From the NCBI RefSeq assembly GCF_010725725.1, contig NZ_AP022599.1, positions 2,418,001 to 2,482,000 on the forward strand: a stretch of 64,000 nucleotides of DNA, written 5' to 3'. Shown here in pieces: positions 1 through 7,860 of this stretch. A program made the translations under genes and the position numbers. The notes below the pieces were generated by a model. The model was not told where the DNA came from, made no database searches, and was given only the letters and a program-made list of their open reading frames with translations. Numbering within the stretch: the stretch's first letter is position 1; each line of letters begins with the position of its first letter. The DNA is from Mycolicibacterium pulveris. Lineage in GTDB: Bacteria; Actinomycetota; Actinomycetes; Mycobacteriales; Mycobacteriaceae.

Positions 1-54
1 CTCGACGGCCTTCCAGCGGTACAGGCCCCCGTCAACGCGATGGGAGGACCGTGA
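1..54 (+). CDS. mceA: MceA C-terminal end (partial, cut by window start)
   Basis: Reading from base 1 in frame gives 17 codons ending LDGLPAVQAPVNAMGGP and a TGA at 52-54. The stop shares one base with the ATG of the next gene (TGATG), the tight coupling seen throughout this operon. The fragment is too short to recognise by sequence. Its identity rests on gene order, because mceA always precedes mceB in mycobacterial mce operons. Upstream yrbEA and yrbEB permease genes would be expected outside the window. Confidence 0.6.
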   Translation, partial: LDGLPAVQAPVNAMGGP

Positions 55-1058
55 TGAAACCATGGGGCGCGCTGTGGCGCTTTCTGCTGAGCGCCGCCGT
101 GGCCGGACTCATCTTCATCGTGATAGTGAACGTGCTGCGGCAACCCGTCGCCAGCGAGACCCACTCCTATACCGCGGAATTCACCGACGTATCGGGGCTG
201 CATGTCGACTCTGACGTGCGCGTGCGTGGAGTGCGCGTGGGCAAGGTGCAGGGAATCGACCTCGAACGCAAGGCCGGTCAAAGCATCGCCCTGGTCAAGA
301 TCAGCCTCGACAGCAATTACGCCGTGGTGGAATCGACCCGACTGGCCGTGAAGTATCAGGCCTTGACCGGCCTGCGCTACATCGACGTGATCGATCCGGC
401 CGAGGGGGATTCGCCCGCGGGGGCCGTGAGCCACGTGCCGCTGACCCAGACCCAACCGTCGTTCGACATCACCACCCTGTTCAACGGGCTGCAGCCCGCG
501 CTCGCCACCCTGAGCCCGGAGGATATCGACATCTTCACCGAGAATGTCGCGTCCTTCCTGTCCGGTGACGGCAGCGGCCTGGGGCCGATGCTCGACAGCG
601 TCCGGAAGTTGACCCAGTTCGTCTCCAACCGGCAGGAGGTGGTGGCCACGCTGATGCGCAACCTGTCGACCCTGGCTGAAACGTTCGGCGGGCACTCCGC
701 GGATTTCGTTCAGGTGTTGGAGTGGCTCAACCGCCCGATAGACGCGGCGTTGACCGTACTGGACGAGTTCCGCAAATCCGAACTGTACGGACCGCCGTTC
801 ACCTCCGCTGCGGTCCGGCTACTGCACAACATGGGATTCCAACCGGGGCAGGCCGACATCGACGAGGGCATTGACCGCGCGATCACCGTCTTCGATGACT
901 ACAGCGACGCCTTCAAACGCATCCCGGTGATGTGGGACAACGTGCAACCCGCGGCCGCGCCGGATACGCCGCTGCCATGCTCACGGGGTCAGGCGCAGTT
1001 GCCGGAATCGCTCGACATCCTGCTCAACGGACAGCGGGTGATCTTGTGCAATCCCTGA
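54..1058 (+). CDS. mceB: MCE family protein, MceB position
   Basis: This is a substrate-binding/tunnel subunit of an Mce lipid importer, anchored in the inner membrane and reaching into the periplasm. The 334-residue protein has one N-terminal hydrophobic segment (about residues 8-28), then the MCE domain, whose VRGVRVGKVQGI stretch is the family signature. A long helical region follows, and the C-terminus carries two cysteines. The segment TQPSFDITTLFNGLQPAL matches the TQPALDLDALLGGLRP block typical of MceB. ATG 54 is preferred over GTG 51 because GGGAGG at 42-47 lies 6 nt upstream of the ATG. The mce number (1-8) and the substrate cannot be told from sequence. Confidence 0.85.
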   Translation: MKPWGALWRFLLSAAVAGLIFIVIVNVLRQPVASETHSYTAEFTDVSGLHVDSDVRVRGVRVGKVQGIDLERKAGQSIALVKISLDSNYAVVESTRLAVKYQALTGLRYIDVIDPAEGDSPAGAVSHVPLTQTQPSFDITTLFNGLQPALATLSPEDIDIFTENVASFLSGDGSGLGPMLDSVRKLTQFVSNRQEVVATLMRNLSTLAETFGGHSADFVQVLEWLNRPIDAALTVLDEFRKSELYGPPFTSAAVRLLHNMGFQPGQADIDEGIDRAITVFDDYSDAFKRIPVMWDNVQPAAAPDTPLPCSRGQAQLPESLDILLNGQRVILCNP

Positions 1059-2017
1059 AAATCCTCTCCAGCCAGATGTTCTGGGGCATCACCGCACTGA
1101 TGACGGTGGCGGCGGTGGCGGTCGCCGCGGCGGTTGTGTACATCAGCCCACCCGGACAACAGACGATAACCTTCTACACCACCGACGCTGCCGCCATCCG
1201 CCCCGGCGACGACGTACGCATCGCCGGCATCACTGTCGGCAAAGTCAAGGACCTCGCGATCGAGCCCGAACAGATCAAGGTCCGCGCCTCGGTCGATCGA
1301 AATGCGTTCGTGGGGGACCAGTCGCAAGTTCAGGTGCGCATGCTCACGATCGTCGGCGGCTACTACGTCAACCTCATCTCACTCGGCGACCAACCGTTGG
1401 GGGACAGGCCAATACCCGCTGAGCGCGCCGCCGCGCCCTACAACCTCATGCAGGCACTGACCGACGCCACGAAGGTCACCGACCGCGTCGACCCGAAGCC
1501 CATCAACGAGTCACTGAACCAGATTCAAGCGGGCCTGACCGGAACCAACGTCGACACCCTCTCCGCGATCATCGACGCCGGCAACGCCCTGACGACCACG
1601 ATCGACAAGCAGCGCGGCCAGATCGCCGAGATCCTCGCCATATCCGACGAGTACATCCGCGAGCTCAGCCAGTTCAAAGGGAGGCTGCAAGAACTCGTGT
1701 CCAAGATCGCCATCCTCGAGCAGACCCTGGTGGTCTACGGCAAGGGCTTCGGCGGGGCGCTCAGCGGTATGGGCGACATCGGAGACGCCTTTCTGGAACC
1801 GTTCGGGCGCTTCTGGGTGAACCACCGCGAGGAATTCATCGAGAAGGTCCGCGAGTGGCAGGACAGGTTCAGACGATGGGCGGACCACAACAGCCGAATC
1901 ATTCCGCGGCTGCGGCGCATCAGGGACAAGATCGAGCGGGTCCTCGACGCGCAGAACGCCAGACCGGAACTGCTTGCTACGGATCTGTGCATCCCGATGC
2001 CAGGAAGTCCCTGCTGA
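1046..2017 (+). CDS. mceC: MCE family protein, MceC position
   Basis: This is the third MCE subunit of the importer, 323 residues long. It has an N-terminal transmembrane anchor (about residues 10-33), an MCE domain with the conserved VRIAGITVGKVKDL motif, and the VGGYYVNL block common in MceC. A long helical tail rich in charged residues follows. The GTG at 1046 overlaps the end of mceB by 13 nt. I chose it because QSLKILSSQMFWG leads straight into the membrane anchor, whereas upstream starts add an unrelated basic peptide. The neighbours and overlaps show one co-transcribed complex. Confidence 0.82.
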   Translation: MQSLKILSSQMFWGITALMTVAAVAVAAAVVYISPPGQQTITFYTTDAAAIRPGDDVRIAGITVGKVKDLAIEPEQIKVRASVDRNAFVGDQSQVQVRMLTIVGGYYVNLISLGDQPLGDRPIPAERAAAPYNLMQALTDATKVTDRVDPKPINESLNQIQAGLTGTNVDTLSAIIDAGNALTTTIDKQRGQIAEILAISDEYIRELSQFKGRLQELVSKIAILEQTLVVYGKGFGGALSGMGDIGDAFLEPFGRFWVNHREEFIEKVREWQDRFRRWADHNSRIIPRLRRIRDKIERVLDAQNARPELLATDLCIPMPGSPC

Positions 2018-3132
2018 TGGACAGCGCACGGAAACGCCACGGGGCACGCGCCGCGTCGACACTGATCGCGGCCGTGACGCTCGCCGCCGCCGGAACATCA
2101 TGTGCCGTCGGCGGTCCCGCGCACGTCGCATACTGCGCGATGATGCCGGACAGTATCGGGCTGTATGTCGGCAACCCCGTCACCCAGATGGGCTACCAGA
2201 TCGGAGAAGTCACCGCCGTGTCGGCCGGGCCGGAAAGTGTTCGCGTCGACTTCTCGGTCACCGAGGAACGGCCGCTGCCCGGCGACGTCAAGGCAGTGAT
2301 CCGATCCCCGTCGATTCTCGCCGACCGTTCCCTGGAACTGGTCGGCAATTACACCGGCGGCACGCGGCTCGAGCACGGCCACTGTGTGCCGCTGGACCGC
2401 TCGATGTCGCCGAAAACGCTTTCGGAGGTCATCGGTTCGGCCGACACGTTCATCGACGCGATCAATCCCGACGGGTCGACGAACATCGCCGACACCGTGC
2501 GCGGTCTCGATCAGCTCGCGCACGACAACGGCGCCGACGCGGGCGAGTTGGTCACGAGGACGTCGGCCCTTCTGGACAGCCCGGACCAGTCGATCAGCGA
2601 CATCGGCTCGATCATCCAGAACCTCGCCGAGTTGACGACGGCGTTGAAGGACATGAGGGGACCGTTGAAGCAGATCCTGCTGGACGCGCGAACCACCACT
2701 GGCGACATCGCCACGGCGTTGGACGGAACGGCGCGACTGGCGGGGCTGACCGACATCGGCAACCTGGGACCGTTGATCGAGGCGGTTGCCGTGATCGAGA
2801 CTCGCCTCGGCGACGAAACGCAGCTGACACTGGACACGCTGAGTGCGACCGTTCGCAAGGCCAGCCCGCACGCCAATGCCTTCGCGGCGCTTCTGGATCC
2901 GGTGCCCTGGTGGATCAATTCCGTCGCCAACCATTACAACGACCGCCACCTGAACATCTTCAACATCGCCTATCGGCCACCGATGTTCCGGGTCCGAGCG
3001 CACAACGGGTTGGCGCTCTGCGGCTTCTTGAACAGCTCGATGCCGGGGAGTTGTGCCGATGTCAACGGCATACCGTATGCCGTCGATGTCGCACTGCTGC
3101 AGTACGTCCTGATGCAGGCGAACCAACGATGA
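2017..3132 (+). CDS. mceD: MCE family protein, MceD position
   Basis: This is the fourth MCE subunit, 371 residues long. Its basic N-terminus is followed by a hydrophobic signal or anchor ending near AAAGTSC (Cys29). That is at best a weak lipobox, so it may be anchored rather than lipidated. The MCE domain starts at about residue 45 and includes VTQMGYQIGEVTAV. The long C-terminal region contains helical heptad-like stretches, and the end (about 325-360) is Cys-containing. The ATG shares one base with the mceC stop (TGATG). Its place between mceC and the lipoprotein gene fits MceD. Confidence 0.8.
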   Translation: MDSARKRHGARAASTLIAAVTLAAAGTSCAVGGPAHVAYCAMMPDSIGLYVGNPVTQMGYQIGEVTAVSAGPESVRVDFSVTEERPLPGDVKAVIRSPSILADRSLELVGNYTGGTRLEHGHCVPLDRSMSPKTLSEVIGSADTFIDAINPDGSTNIADTVRGLDQLAHDNGADAGELVTRTSALLDSPDQSISDIGSIIQNLAELTTALKDMRGPLKQILLDARTTTGDIATALDGTARLAGLTDIGNLGPLIEAVAVIETRLGDETQLTLDTLSATVRKASPHANAFAALLDPVPWWINSVANHYNDRHLNIFNIAYRPPMFRVRAHNGLALCGFLNSSMPGSCADVNGIPYAVDVALLQYVLMQANQR

Positions 3133-4127
3133 CGCAGCGGATGTGGACAACGGTCGTCGCTGCGGCGCTGGCCGTGCTGCTGTCGTCGTGCGCGTCCATC
3201 AGCGTGAACTCGTTGCCACAGCCGGGGGCCAAGGGGTCGAACGGCTATGAGGTCGTGATCGAGTTCGACAACGTGTTGAACCTGCCGGACCGGGCCAAGG
3301 TGGTGCTCGACGGGACGGTGGTGGGGACCGTCGACCGTGTGCAGCTTGCAGGCAACCGGGTCGACGTCGTCTCACGCATCGACGAGAACGTCGTCGTGCC
3401 CGCGGATATTCGTGCGACACTTCAGCAGTCGACGGTGCTTGGCGACACCTATGTGGCTCTCGAGCGCACATCGTCCGGAGACGCTACCGTTGCGGCCCTG
3501 CACGCCGGGGAGCGAATTCCGTTGACGCAGACCACTTCACCACCCCAGCTCGAGGACACGATCGCCAACCTGGCCAATTTCGTCGGTAGCGGCTCGATTC
3601 AGCGGATTCAGAATTCCATCCTCGAGGTCAACAAGGTGACTCCCGCCCGCACCGAGGAACTGCGCGCGATGGTCGAACGCGTAGCGGTGGACTTGTCCGA
3701 CCTCTCGAACAACATCGAGACGGTCGATCTCTGGCTCGACGGCGTGGCGGGCACCACAGAGGTCATGCACCGGAACCAGTCGGTGTACGACTATTGGCTG
3801 TCTCCATCGGGCATGGTCGGTTTCGACCGGGCCACCCAGACGGCGGGCTACATCGGGACCGTGCTGCCCTCGATCGGCAGCATCTACAGCGGGGGCTACT
3901 GGCTGGTTCCGTTGTTGAACTCGCTCGCCGACGCGATGGGCGCGGTTCAGCAGACGAAATGGAACGTCGAATCCGAAGTGCCCGCATGGCGGAAGCTGTT
4001 CCTCGAGTACTGGCTTCCCCAGGACAAGAACCCGGCGATCGACATCACCTCGATAAAGACGCCGGATGGTCGCGAACTGATCGGAAACGTCGAAGACGTC
4101 CTGCGGATCCTGGGGGCAATGCCATGA
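3129..4127 (+). CDS. mceE: MCE family lipoprotein, MceE position (LprK type)
   Basis: This is the lipoprotein subunit of the Mce complex, expected to be tethered to the outer face of the plasma membrane. The 332-residue protein begins with a classical lipoprotein signal peptide whose lipobox is LLSSC (Cys21). The MCE domain follows (about 38-115), with a hallmark VVLDGTVVGTVDRV stretch, then a long alpha-helical region. The start overlaps the mceD stop as ATGA. A true lipobox in the fifth mce position is the diagnostic feature of MceE (LprK-like) proteins. Confidence 0.85.
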   Translation: MTQRMWTTVVAAALAVLLSSCASISVNSLPQPGAKGSNGYEVVIEFDNVLNLPDRAKVVLDGTVVGTVDRVQLAGNRVDVVSRIDENVVVPADIRATLQQSTVLGDTYVALERTSSGDATVAALHAGERIPLTQTTSPPQLEDTIANLANFVGSGSIQRIQNSILEVNKVTPARTEELRAMVERVAVDLSDLSNNIETVDLWLDGVAGTTEVMHRNQSVYDYWLSPSGMVGFDRATQTAGYIGTVLPSIGSIYSGGYWLVPLLNSLADAMGAVQQTKWNVESEVPAWRKLFLEYWLPQDKNPAIDITSIKTPDGRELIGNVEDVLRILGAMP

Positions 4128-5080
4128 GGACGGTGAAAAACGCACTCTCGTTCGCCGCGTTCGCGGTGATCATCGTGGTCACGGTCGGCTACATCGCCAG
4201 CTTCAGAGTTCATGCGGCGGCCCCGGACAACCGGCTCGACATCTCCATGGACGTGCCGGACGTCAAGGGACTGGTCGTCGGCTCGCGCGTGCTGTTGCGC
4301 GGCGTCCCGGTAGGCAAGGTCACCGCCGTCGAGACCTCCGTCGACGCCGCCACCGTCCACTTCTACGTCGACGGGCGACACCGCGTACCCGTCGACAGCC
4401 AAGTCCGGCTGGACAATCTGTCTGCGCTCGGAGAGGCCTACATCGGATTGGTGCCCCGGACCGACGATGGTCCAGTGCTCAAGGACGGACAGCACATCTC
4501 CACGGAGTCGGTCGTGGTTCCACCGTCGATCTCCGAGCTGTCCACCAGCGTGGTCCGTGTCCTCAACCAACTCGACCCGGGCAGCCTCAAACGCACTGTG
4601 GAGGAGGCCGATGTGGCACTTCCCGATCCGGATCGGGTGCTGCCGAATCTGGTTCGAGCCAGCCAGCTGCTCAGAAACATGACGGTGAGCATGAACGGCA
4701 GGGGGCAGGAGGTGCTCGCCAATTTCCAGACCCTGCTTCAGAACGCGGACTGGGTGGGCCCGGCGCTGGCCGACATCGGTCCCGATGTCCGGGCGGCAGG
4801 TGACGGTATCGCGGGCACATTCTTCGGGATGATGAACACCATCGCGTGGAACAACCCGGAGAACATGGATCTGTTCGGCAACTTTCTTGCACGGATCCAG
4901 GCGTTTCTGGATTCGCGCGGACCCGACGTGAAGGTCCTGGCGCAGGCGTTGACCCCACAGTTCACCGGAATCGGGGGCGCCCTGATGAATATCGACACCG
5001 GCCGGCTGTTGGCCAACGCGCTGTCCGGCATACCGGAAGAGGGGGCGATCACGCTCCGCGTCACCATCCCCGACCGCTGA
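4124..5080 (+). CDS. mceF: MCE family protein, MceF position
   Basis: This is the last MCE subunit, 318 residues long. It has an N-terminal transmembrane anchor (about residues 6-27), an MCE domain (about 38-115) containing VLLRGVPVGKVTAV, and a helical C-terminal half ending in a short strand-rich tail. The ATG overlaps the mceE stop as ATGA. Some MceF proteins have a longer low-complexity tail than this one. A 37-nt gap follows before the next gene, which has its own strong ribosome binding site. Confidence 0.82.
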   Translation: MRTVKNALSFAAFAVIIVVTVGYIASFRVHAAAPDNRLDISMDVPDVKGLVVGSRVLLRGVPVGKVTAVETSVDAATVHFYVDGRHRVPVDSQVRLDNLSALGEAYIGLVPRTDDGPVLKDGQHISTESVVVPPSISELSTSVVRVLNQLDPGSLKRTVEEADVALPDPDRVLPNLVRASQLLRNMTVSMNGRGQEVLANFQTLLQNADWVGPALADIGPDVRAAGDGIAGTFFGMMNTIAWNNPENMDLFGNFLARIQAFLDSRGPDVKVLAQALTPQFTGIGGALMNIDTGRLLANALSGIPEEGAITLRVTIPDR

Positions 5081-5117
5081 AGCAAACCGACAGACCCACC
5101 AGCCCGCAGGAGAGCCA

Positions 5118-5750
5118 ATGTCGAGCAACGAAACTGAGAAGCCCGAGCACACCGCCCCGGCGCCAGCCGAAAGAGTGGAGCCCGAATCCGGGCATGCCCC
5201 GGGTGACGCCCCGGACAAGGCGAAGCAAACGCCGCAAATCGCGATTTCGCTGAAAAGCCTCGCCGTCGGGGCGGTGATCGCGGTCCTTGTGGCGGTGGTC
5301 GGCGTGCTGACGTGGTTGTACATCGGCGAATCGAACAAGGTGAGCGCCGAGGCCCGCGCGGACGAGAAGCGCACGCAGGCCGAAGATGCGGCGCTGGACT
5401 ACGCGGTCAACGCCGCACAGATGGACTACCAGGACCTCGAGCAGTGGAAGATCGAGCTGGTCAACGGGACCTCGCCGGAGTTGAACGACAAACTGACCAC
5501 CGCCGCGGGGTCGATCCAGGAGATCCTCACACCGCTGCAGTGGAAGTCGAGCGCCCGTCCGCTCGCCGCGAAGGTGCGTTCGGAATCCGGGGGTATCTAC
5601 GTGGTCGACGCGTTCGTCAGCGTGCTGACCAAGACCATGCAGGCACCAGACGGTCTGCAGTCCACTGCCACTTACAGCGTGACGTTGGACAGCAACAACG
5701 ATTGGCAGATCACCGATGTGGGCGGTGTCGACGCCGCCCTCGGAAAGTAG
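5118..5750 (+). CDS. Mce-associated membrane protein (Mas type)
   Basis: This 210-residue protein has a hydrophilic, Pro/Glu-rich cytoplasmic N-terminus (1-45) and one transmembrane segment (about 52-75). An extracytoplasmic domain follows that starts with a helical stretch rich in Ala, Glu and Asp and ends with a mixed alpha/beta NTF2-like fold. This architecture is that of the Mas proteins encoded behind mce operons, which are thought to stabilise or assist Mce complexes. AGGAGA lies 6 nt before the ATG. The operon position directly after mceF supports the call. Confidence 0.75.
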   Translation: MSSNETEKPEHTAPAPAERVEPESGHAPGDAPDKAKQTPQIAISLKSLAVGAVIAVLVAVVGVLTWLYIGESNKVSAEARADEKRTQAEDAALDYAVNAAQMDYQDLEQWKIELVNGTSPELNDKLTTAAGSIQEILTPLQWKSSARPLAAKVRSESGGIYVVDAFVSVLTKTMQAPDGLQSTATYSVTLDSNNDWQITDVGGVDAALGK

Positions 5751-5755
5751 CTGCG

Positions 5756-6352
5756 GTGGGTGGGCGTTTCCGGCGCGCGACGGTGGCTTTCGTCCTGACG
5801 GGAGCGTTCGTCCCTGCCGTCACGGTCGGGGCCCAGCCGCTTCCGGACCACGACGGCATGCCTCAGCCCCTTCCAGTGGTGGTACCCGCTCCCAGCGAGT
5901 GGGAGCCCAAGTACCCATTCCCGTACGACCAGTTTCGGCACTTCGTCACCGAGCGGGACGTCACGGCCGAACGGGAGATGTGCCAGTGGTTCAATGCGCA
6001 GTTCTTCGAACTCAAAGACCAGATCGAGGCCCTGAACAACGCCATCATCCGGCACAACGGCAGTTTCGATGCCCCCGAGGTGCGGCAGCGCTTCGACGTC
6101 GTCACGGCCAACCTCGACCAGTCGCTGGCATTCCTCGGGCCTCGGGCCCAGGCGCTGACCCAGGCCTACGACTCGGCGGGAGACATGTACTTCCCCATCT
6201 ACCAGGGCGATGCCTTCTACGCCCTGTGGCAGCAGTTGTCGAACGTGAGCAACGGATTGAAGGCCCGCCAACCGACATGGTTCACGGGGCCGTCGTTTCT
6301 GCACGCGCAACGCATGGGTAACAAGATCAGTAGGTCGAATGTCTGCGACTAA
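5756..6352 (+). CDS. exported protein of unknown function behind the mce operon
   Basis: The 198-residue product starts at GTG 5756, five bases after the preceding stop. A signal peptide (basic RFRR, then a hydrophobic core, cleavage likely after VGA near residue 26) precedes a Pro-rich linker. The mature part is helical, with aromatic and Trp residues and two cysteines, one near the start of the domain (MCQWF) and one at the very end (VCD), which could form a disulfide. I do not recognise a family. Its position in the run of exported proteins after mce suggests a role at the cell envelope. Confidence 0.6.
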   Translation: MGGRFRRATVAFVLTGAFVPAVTVGAQPLPDHDGMPQPLPVVVPAPSEWEPKYPFPYDQFRHFVTERDVTAEREMCQWFNAQFFELKDQIEALNNAIIRHNGSFDAPEVRQRFDVVTANLDQSLAFLGPRAQALTQAYDSAGDMYFPIYQGDAFYALWQQLSNVSNGLKARQPTWFTGPSFLHAQRMGNKISRSNVCD

Positions 6353-6806
6353 CGCTCGGTGGCCGGTCGCCATCGCCGTCATGTTGGCCGTCGCGGGTTG
6401 GCTGGGAGTGCCGGCTGCGGTGGCCGAGCCACACCCGGCGCTGGCCCAAGCGATCAAGTCGGCGCGGGCCGGTACGGCATGCGACACCCTGCAGTACAGC
6501 CCGAAGGCCGAGCTGGCCGCAGAGATTGTCAACCGATCGACGCGCGACTATGTGAATTTCACCGCGGAATACGTGCCCGCGGACGACCCGCATCCGACTG
6601 CGATCGCCAAGGACGTGGGAATCGAGGGCACCAAGGTGATGTCGCTTCAGGGTGCGGCCAAGACCGAGATCGACGCCATCAAGGGTCTGCTGCTCCAGGG
6701 ACATCAGGCGCTGTCCGACTGCGGATATACCGACTACGGGGTCAGCATGCTCCACGAGCCGCAATCGGGTTACAGTCTCGCCGTTGTCGTGATGGTCGGC
6801 CCATGA
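6339..6806 (+). CDS. small secreted protein with one cysteine pair, possibly CAP-like
   Basis: The 155-residue product has a clear signal peptide (hydrophobic core about 9-24, AVA cleavage near residue 29). The mature domain has one cysteine near its start (TACDTL) and one near its end (LSDCGY). The order of a helical first half followed by GYTDYGVSM and a beta strand (YSLAVVVMV) is reminiscent of small CAP/SCP-like mycobacterial secreted proteins. This resemblance is weak and is inference. The start overlaps the upstream gene by 14 nt, and the stop overlaps the next start as ATGA. Confidence 0.6.
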   Translation: MSATNARWPVAIAVMLAVAGWLGVPAAVAEPHPALAQAIKSARAGTACDTLQYSPKAELAAEIVNRSTRDYVNFTAEYVPADDPHPTAIAKDVGIEGTKVMSLQGAAKTEIDAIKGLLLQGHQALSDCGYTDYGVSMLHEPQSGYSLAVVVMVGP

Positions 6807-7213
6807 GCCGACCAGGGTTGCGGGCCGTGTCGTGGCTCATGAGCGCACTAGCACTGTGCGCCAGTAGCATCGGCGCATCCGCTACTTGCTGGGCCGACGA
6901 CACGGCCACTGACGAGTTGATCACCTACGAGGTCGTGTCCGATCGGATCGGCGCGGCGAACATCCAGTGGCAGGACAACACCGGGCGGCGATTCGCGTCA
7001 TGGGCATCGCTGCCGTGGCGCGCGGACGTGCGGATGCGGGAACCGCTGTCACCGCCGCCGGGCGGTAGCCAGGTGCGCGCCGACTGGCGGCCGAACGCCT
7101 ATCCCGCCAATTGGGTGACGGTCCGGATCATCTACCGGGGCGAGGTGATCTGCCAGAGCACACTCGATCTCGGCAACGCCGCCTGCTACGGCGCCACGCG
7201 GCGGGTCACATGA
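6803..7213 (+). CDS. secreted MmpS-like beta-fold protein
   Basis: This 136-residue protein has a signal peptide (about 1-30, ending in ATCWA). A single beta-rich domain follows with the pattern ITYEV..., a W/Y-Q-D strand, LPW in the middle and a paired Cys near the C-terminus (VICQ and AACYG). That order of motifs is like the extracytoplasmic domain of MmpS transport accessory proteins. The usual MmpS transmembrane helix is replaced by what looks like a cleavable signal, and no mmpL gene is nearby. Translation is coupled to the previous gene by an ATGA overlap. Confidence 0.55.
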   Translation: MSRPGLRAVSWLMSALALCASSIGASATCWADDTATDELITYEVVSDRIGAANIQWQDNTGRRFASWASLPWRADVRMREPLSPPPGGSQVRADWRPNAYPANWVTVRIIYRGEVICQSTLDLGNAACYGATRRVT

Positions 7214-7247
7214 TCACGAACTCGACAGATTGCGGAGGTGTTCAGCT

Positions 7248-7799
7248 GTGAAGCTGGTATTGGCCATCGCCGGTGCGCTCGCGGCGGCTCTGGTACCGGT
7301 GGGCCCTGCGCTGGCCGGGCCGGAAGAACCTGTGCCCCAGGCAGATCCGTGGCCGGACATCCGATACTACGACCGGCTCGAGGCCAACGCGTTCGTGCTC
7401 CCCGGCGGGATATGGTTCAGGGCGCCGACGGGGCAGTCGTGCGGCATCTGGGGCCTGGGCAGCTTCGGCTGTGCAGGACCGATTCCCGGCGCCCCGGCCG
7501 GGACCACCCACATCGGCTGGATCGACGGGGACCGCGCGGTGCACTACGACTGGTCGATGGCCGTGCGGTTTCCGCCGACACAAGCCCAGCGGCCGTTGCC
7601 GCCGCGCAGTTCCGTCACCCATCAGGGGACCACCTGCGCCGTGACGCCCGACAGCTACACCTACTGCGAGCGCGGCCCGCTGCGCTTTCTCATCGAGCCC
7701 ACCAGAACCTGGCTGTCACCGCCGTGGATGGACCTCAGCTGGCAGGTGCTGGGACCCTCGTCGTGCAGTCCACCCGGTGGCGGACCCTGCTACAGCTGA
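7248..7799 (+). CDS. secreted cysteine- and proline-rich protein of unknown function
   Basis: The 183-residue product begins with a typical signal peptide (KLVLAIAGALAAAL, cleavage near ALAG). The mature protein has six cysteines, many Pro, Trp and Tyr residues, and a Gly/Pro/Ser-rich C-terminus ending in CYS. GTG 7248 is preferred over TTG 7230 because GGAGG at 7233-7237 is well placed before it and the upstream codons would disrupt the signal peptide. I do not recognise a domain. It is the last gene of the rightward mce-linked run and faces a convergent operon. Confidence 0.6.
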   Translation: MKLVLAIAGALAAALVPVGPALAGPEEPVPQADPWPDIRYYDRLEANAFVLPGGIWFRAPTGQSCGIWGLGSFGCAGPIPGAPAGTTHIGWIDGDRAVHYDWSMAVRFPPTQAQRPLPPRSSVTHQGTTCAVTPDSYTYCERGPLRFLIEPTRTWLSPPWMDLSWQVLGPSSCSPPGGGPCYS

Positions 7800-7834
7800 C
7801 CGAAAGTACCCGGCGAATTGCGCCATCACACAAC

Positions 7835-7860
7835 GCAACCGACGCTCTTTCACCGGTTGC
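7835..7860. terminator. possible hairpin between convergent genes
   Basis: A perfect 7-bp stem (GCAACCG at 7835-7841, CGGTTGC at 7854-7860) with a 12-nt loop lies at the junction of the rightward exported-protein gene and the leftward kinase-like gene. There is no U-tract, and the loop is long, so this is only a weak terminator candidate. Confidence 0.25.

Noticed and set aside
2098..5374. Long minus-strand frames across the mce genes (2098-3150, 3947-5374)
   Set aside because: They are opposite well-supported MCE proteins and show no recognisable domain or start signal.
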